From positions 1 to 64,000 of the forward strand of contig JAKQQP010000606.1 in assembly GCA_029564115.1 (NCBI GenBank): a stretch of DNA of 64,000 nucleotides. Reading direction: 5' to 3'. The translations under genes and the position numbers were made by a program. The stretch's first letter is position 1, and every line of letters starts with the position of its first letter. Origin of the DNA: Candidatus Rifleibacteriota bacterium (lineage in GTDB: Bacteria; Riflebacteria; Ozemobacteria; Ozemobacterales; Ozemobacteraceae). The notes under the pieces are model-generated. The model did not search any database and had not been told where the DNA came from. It was given only the letters and a program-made list of their open reading frames with translations. Shown here one piece after another: positions 60,575-64,000 of the stretch.

Positions 60575-62938
60575 TCAATACTCGACGTTTATCTCGATCT
60601 CAGCGGCGGCTTCATTATCGGTCAAAGCGGTAATACGGTGCCGGCCCTTCACCAGCGGCCAGTAGGCTTCATACGGAGGCGCGGTTCTGGCAAACTCGAC
60701 ACCGTTTATCAGCCAGATCACTTCTGCAACCGGCTCAAGTGGTATCGCCCTAAGCAACGCCAGGTTTTCGTGGCTGGAAGACATCACGTAGCGGTCGCCA
60801 TCGTGCGGAGAAACAATTCTTATTGCTGAACTAGAGCCGGAAACAGGCGAGGCATCCATCACAATCGGCCCGGAGGCCAGGATAACCGGCGACACATTCT
60901 GCCCGTATCTGTCTTCGCCCCAGGGATCAGACAAAGACAAACCGGCGGCCAGAACAAAGGGGTCGATATCGAGATAGCGGCGCCGTTGGCGCAGCCAGCT
61001 GGCATAATCGGAAGAAAGCTCGTGAGAGGCGTTTCCGAGTTTATGAAACGTGCATATCTGCGGATCTGGAGAAATTTCGGCAATCAATTCTCTGCCGGAA
61101 TGAGGGCAGGTAGGCCCGGCCAGCTGACCCGAAATTGAACACACGGAAATACGGCGCAGCCCGGGCGGCTCAGGCAAAGGCCTCAGCATTGTTTTTGTCT
61201 CGAGGTAATCGATGATATTTTTAAAAATGGGACCGCAGGCAGAAGCTCCGCTGAGACCCCTGGTCGGTGCCCCGGAAAAATTTCCGACCCAGATGGCGAC
61301 AACGAATTCAGGATTTGCCGCTATCAACCAGCAATCGCGGTATTCGGTGCTGGTGCCGGTTTTAATAGCTACCGGCGAAGTCGTTTTAAAAAAAGACGGG
61401 TTGCCAAAAGTGAAAAGGCGGGCAGATGGGTCAGAAAGCATATCGAAAACCATATAGGCAGTAGCCGGTGAAATTATCTGGTATCGGCTAACAGGCTGAT
61501 CCGCAAAATATTTCAATGTTAACAGTTCGCCGGCATTGACAAAGACGGTGAATGCCCGCACAAGGTCGAGCATACGCAGTTCCGGGTTTCCTATTGCCAG
61601 ACCAAGACCGTAAAAATCTGCAGCTCCGCTTTTATCGGGCAACAGATCAAGACTCACAAGCATGCGATAGAAATTCTTGACGCCAAGCAGATTGAGCATT
61701 TTAACTGCAGCTATATTCAGACTGTTGCCGAGAGCTGATCTGACGGTGACCGGGCCATACGAACGGCGGTCGGCGTTTAGAGGGTGGTATTCTCCCTGTG
61801 GTGTCTTGAAGGTCTGCATGGTATCAGGAATCACATAAGATGGATAAAAACCGCTTTCGAGAGCCAGAGCATATAAAAACGGTTTCAATATAGAGCCGCC
61901 AGAACGTCGGGCCGCACAAACGTTGTTAAAACCTGCCGCCAGTGGCCCATACTCTGCTGAACCGGCCATTGCGACGATCTCCATTGTTCGAGCCGTGACA
62001 ATCATGGCACCGGCCTGACTCGCCCCTCTTTTACGCAATCTCGGCATATGGGCGGCCAGGGTATCTGTCAACATATTCTGCAGGTCGATGTCGATGGTGG
62101 TTCTTCTGACACCAGACGGTCTGCCGCGAACCTCGGCGAGCATATCGCAAAAATGCGGTGCCTGAAACGGGCGACGCCGGCGCCAGGTCGGGATCTGCTC
62201 CTTAGCAGCAGCCTGATGTTGCGAAGCATCTATTTTGCCGGTTTTCAGCAATTCAGAGAGCACCCAGTTGCGGCGCCTGAGAAGCCTGAAGTTGCCGTTG
62301 CGGCTGAAAGGGTCATAACGGCCCGGAGCCTGAATTGCTGCCGCTAAAGCAGCGCTTTCGGCGACGTTGAGCATTTCGGCACTTTTTCCGAATAGGGTAT
62401 GAGCAGCCATATTGACGCCACGCACATTGCCAAACATCGATACAGCGTTAAGATAGCGCTCGAGTATCTCCTGTTTACCCATTTCGGTCTCAAGCCTCAA
62501 AGCCATCAATATTTCAGAGACCTTGGTGGCGAGATTACGCGGTCTGGGTCTGACAACCCTGATAAGCTGTTGTGTGACAGTCGATGCCCCTGAAACGATG
62601 CGGCCACTGCTGACATTTTGCCAGGCAGCCCGGACAATGGATTTGAGGTTGAAGCCGGGGTGAGAAAAGAAATCGCGGTCTTCGGCGGTCAGCACCGCTG
62701 CGACCAGGTCGGCAGAGTGACTGGCCAGAGGCATATAAACCGACAGATCGCCTCTGACATCCGGGAACACCCGCAAAACCCGGCCATGTCGATCAGTGAA
62801 CGCGCCACCGGTCGAGAAATGAGCTTTAATAAACGGCAGCGGGTCATCACAAAAGAACGGCAGCAGGCGGTGACGCATCTGCCAGCAGCAGGCGGTGACC
62901 AACAAAACAACCGCCAGGGTGAGCAACTTTTTTTTCAT
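60575..62938 (-). CDS. pbpC: Penicillin-binding protein 1C
   Basis: A bifunctional inner-membrane peptidoglycan synthase. One transmembrane helix (about 5-22) precedes a GT51 glycosyltransferase domain (about 45-230) with catalytic Glu in TAEDRDFFSHPGFN and GASTVTQQL. The transpeptidase domain (about 290-590) has the SxxK motif SILK near 349, SLN near 401 and KTGTS near 524. A C-terminal BiPBP domain (about 690-787) marks the 1C subtype. At 787 residues it is full length. The alpha-2-macroglobulin gene lies 81 bases upstream, the usual partner of pbpC. Confidence 0.95.
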   Translation of the reverse strand: MKKKLLTLAVVLLVTACCWQMRHRLLPFFCDDPLPFIKAHFSTGGAFTDRHGRVLRVFPDVRGDLSVYMPLASHSADLVAAVLTAEDRDFFSHPGFNLKSIVRAAWQNVSSGRIVSGASTVTQQLIRVVRPRPRNLATKVSEILMALRLETEMGKQEILERYLNAVSMFGNVRGVNMAAHTLFGKSAEMLNVAESAALAAAIQAPGRYDPFSRNGNFRLLRRRNWVLSELLKTGKIDASQHQAAAKEQIPTWRRRRPFQAPHFCDMLAEVRGRPSGVRRTTIDIDLQNMLTDTLAAHMPRLRKRGASQAGAMIVTARTMEIVAMAGSAEYGPLAAGFNNVCAARRSGGSILKPFLYALALESGFYPSYVIPDTMQTFKTPQGEYHPLNADRRSYGPVTVRSALGNSLNIAAVKMLNLLGVKNFYRMLVSLDLLPDKSGAADFYGLGLAIGNPELRMLDLVRAFTVFVNAGELLTLKYFADQPVSRYQIISPATAYMVFDMLSDPSARLFTFGNPSFFKTTSPVAIKTGTSTEYRDCWLIAANPEFVVAIWVGNFSGAPTRGLSGASACGPIFKNIIDYLETKTMLRPLPEPPGLRRISVCSISGQLAGPTCPHSGRELIAEISPDPQICTFHKLGNASHELSSDYASWLRQRRRYLDIDPFVLAAGLSLSDPWGEDRYGQNVSPVILASGPIVMDASPVSGSSSAIRIVSPHDGDRYVMSSSHENLALLRAIPLEPVAEVIWLINGVEFARTAPPYEAYWPLVKGRHRITALTDNEAAAEIEINVEY

Positions 62939-63019
62939 TACAGGTCGCCGGAGATCAGAATTACAGATAAAGATATAGAAAAGCCGGCTCAGGCCTTGAA
63001 CCTGGGCCGGCCTACAGGG

Positions 63020-64000
63020 TCATTCCGCCGGAAGGACAGTGATGGCATCAGGCACGCCAATACCGTTTATTTCGGGGTTATACATAAGGCTGACCTGAGC
63101 AGGTTTCATTTTGAACGAACCTTCGCAGATCGCCCGCAGATAGTAAACCAGTCTGAATTTGCCTGACCAGAAATGATCTTTGAAAGCCAGCAGGCGATCT
63201 TTGCGCATTTCCTGGTGGTTGGCATAGAACGTGTAGGCGCCATCGACGTAATCACAGTAGTATTCGTCATCTTCACTGGTAGCATCGGCAGGCAGAGAAT
63301 CATTTTTCAGGGAACTGTTGATCGGAGCAAAACCCGCCGGAATCGGATCTTCGAGGGCAAAGTTACTGTAGACAGCCCAGGAACCATCTTTGCGAATCTG
63401 GTCTTCGAAGGTCAGAGTGACTCTTACCAGATCTCCGACCCGAATTTCCTTTTTGCCGTTGAGATTTTCGAGAGTTTTGGCCAGACTGAAGCCGTTATTC
63501 ACAGCCTCCGTGCGTGAAGCCAGATCAGGATAACTGTATTCAAAGCTCCAGTTGATCAGAGTATCGCCGCTCGAAATAATTCTGAACCCAGGATTTTTGA
63601 AAAATTCGGGGGCAGAAAATTCGATAGACTGACCGTTCTTGTCTATCTTCAGTTGTCGGCTCTCTGCACCTGCATCGATAGCAATACCAACCTCTGTTTC
63701 ATTGCCGGGTTTCATTGTCTTGAAATATTCAGAAAGTGCGTATAATGCAATACCGGTGTCGGCAGTGGAGCTCCAGTAACCTTTATCTGAGAGTGATGCG
63801 AGAAGCCTGCCGGCCATACTGTCGATATTTTTGCGATCTGTATTGACAGCGAGCTGAGCCAGCAGCACAAAGGCATCATGGCGGGCAGAGCTGTAATACC
63901 AGCCCTGACTTACAGATCTTTCTGACGGCTTCAACTGCTTTGCCCGACCGACCAGTTCTTCTATGTCTGTTTCGCCGACAAGAGCCTCTGCCCAGAGAAG
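63020..64000 (-). CDS. Bacterial alpha-2-macroglobulin family protein, C-terminal part
   Basis: The frame is open to the window edge; at least 326 residues are present and the 5' part is missing. The TTG at 63934 is an internal codon, since the frame continues upstream as LLWAEALVGETDIEEL. The visible part contains the end of the alpha-alpha toroid (GWYYSSARHDAFVLLAQLA and GYWSSTADTGIALYALSEYF) and the receptor-binding-like beta domain with LVRVTLTFE and YYLRAICEGSF. These lipoproteins trap proteases in the periplasm. Co-location with pbpC is well known. The thioester motif, if present, is outside the window. Confidence 0.87.
   Translation of the reverse strand, partial: LLWAEALVGETDIEELVGRAKQLKPSERSVSQGWYYSSARHDAFVLLAQLAVNTDRKNIDSMAGRLLASLSDKGYWSSTADTGIALYALSEYFKTMKPGNETEVGIAIDAGAESRQLKIDKNGQSIEFSAPEFFKNPGFRIISSGDTLINWSFEYSYPDLASRTEAVNNGFSLAKTLENLNGKKEIRVGDLVRVTLTFEDQIRKDGSWAVYSNFALEDPIPAGFAPINSSLKNDSLPADATSEDDEYYCDYVDGAYTFYANHQEMRKDRLLAFKDHFWSGKFRLVYYLRAICEGSFKMKPAQVSLMYNPEINGIGVPDAITVLPAE

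Noticed and set aside
63020..63934. Alpha-2-macroglobulin gene starting at 63934
   Set aside because: The codon there is a TTG inside a frame that stays open to the window edge and keeps family-like sequence, so the gene is partial, not short.

Overview
The window reads as chromosomal DNA of a diderm (Gram-negative-type) bacterium from a poorly characterised lineage. Envelope evidence is direct: a PorV-like outer-membrane barrel, an Mla-type lipid transport set, arabinose-5-phosphate isomerase (a KDO/LPS precursor enzyme), and a PBP1C/alpha-2-macroglobulin pair. Several features recall Firmicutes instead: an rlmN-PASTA-kinase-rpe block resembling the prkC locus, a SpoIVB-type S55 peptidase, LtaS-like sulfatases, and an MCE protein with a barrel-like tail. 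I cannot name the phylum from sequence alone; Candidatus Riflebacteria or a similar pilus-rich lineage is a guess. No rRNA, tRNA, CRISPR array, transposase or prophage was seen.

Layout. 1-620: hairpins and a palindromic intergenic repeat flanking a one-domain GIY-YIG nuclease gene. 717-12892 (+): PorV-like porin, STAS protein, aroE, pilB, pilT, two tandem LtaS-like membrane sulfatases, the major pilin, and a prepilin peptidase whose catalytic aspartates I cannot find. 12926-34020 (-): a 21-kb co-directional run. In transcription order it holds a phosphodiester glycosidase; S55 peptidase-mlaE-mlaF-mlaD; asparaginase; a zinc-ribbon TPR protein; a membrane-anchored metallopeptidase; purine nucleoside phosphorylase; prfA-prmC-tsaC; a chemoreceptor; and rlmN-PASTA-pseudokinase-rpe-TPR.

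34021-39584: a divergent intergenic region carries a textbook sigma-54 promoter with upstream TGACG palindromes, driving a secreted coiled-coil protein. Convergent to it lies an operon of a PilX-like protein, a sensor kinase and an NtrC-family activator, the obvious candidate regulator. 39747-50372: kdsD-like isomerase, a secreted orphan with a possibly leaderless promoter, ornithine carbamoyltransferase, two overlapping UvrD-helicase/RecB-nuclease fusions (AdnAB/AddAB-like), and an M42 aminopeptidase.

50468-60501 (-): an eight-gene operon is the best candidate for an undescribed system. It holds a secreted orphan, three Skp/OmpH-like secreted proteins sharing an HPxM motif, three minor pilins of the GspJ/GspI/GspK (PilW/PilV/PilX) kind, and a 1607-residue secreted protein in the place of PilY1. 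60575-64000 (-): PBP1C and the C-terminal part of an alpha-2-macroglobulin that runs off the window.

Pilus genes are scattered over the window (pilB, pilT, pilA, pilD-like, the minor-pilin operon and a second PilX-like protein), so type IV pilus or pseudopilus biology is the main theme, with envelope maintenance second.
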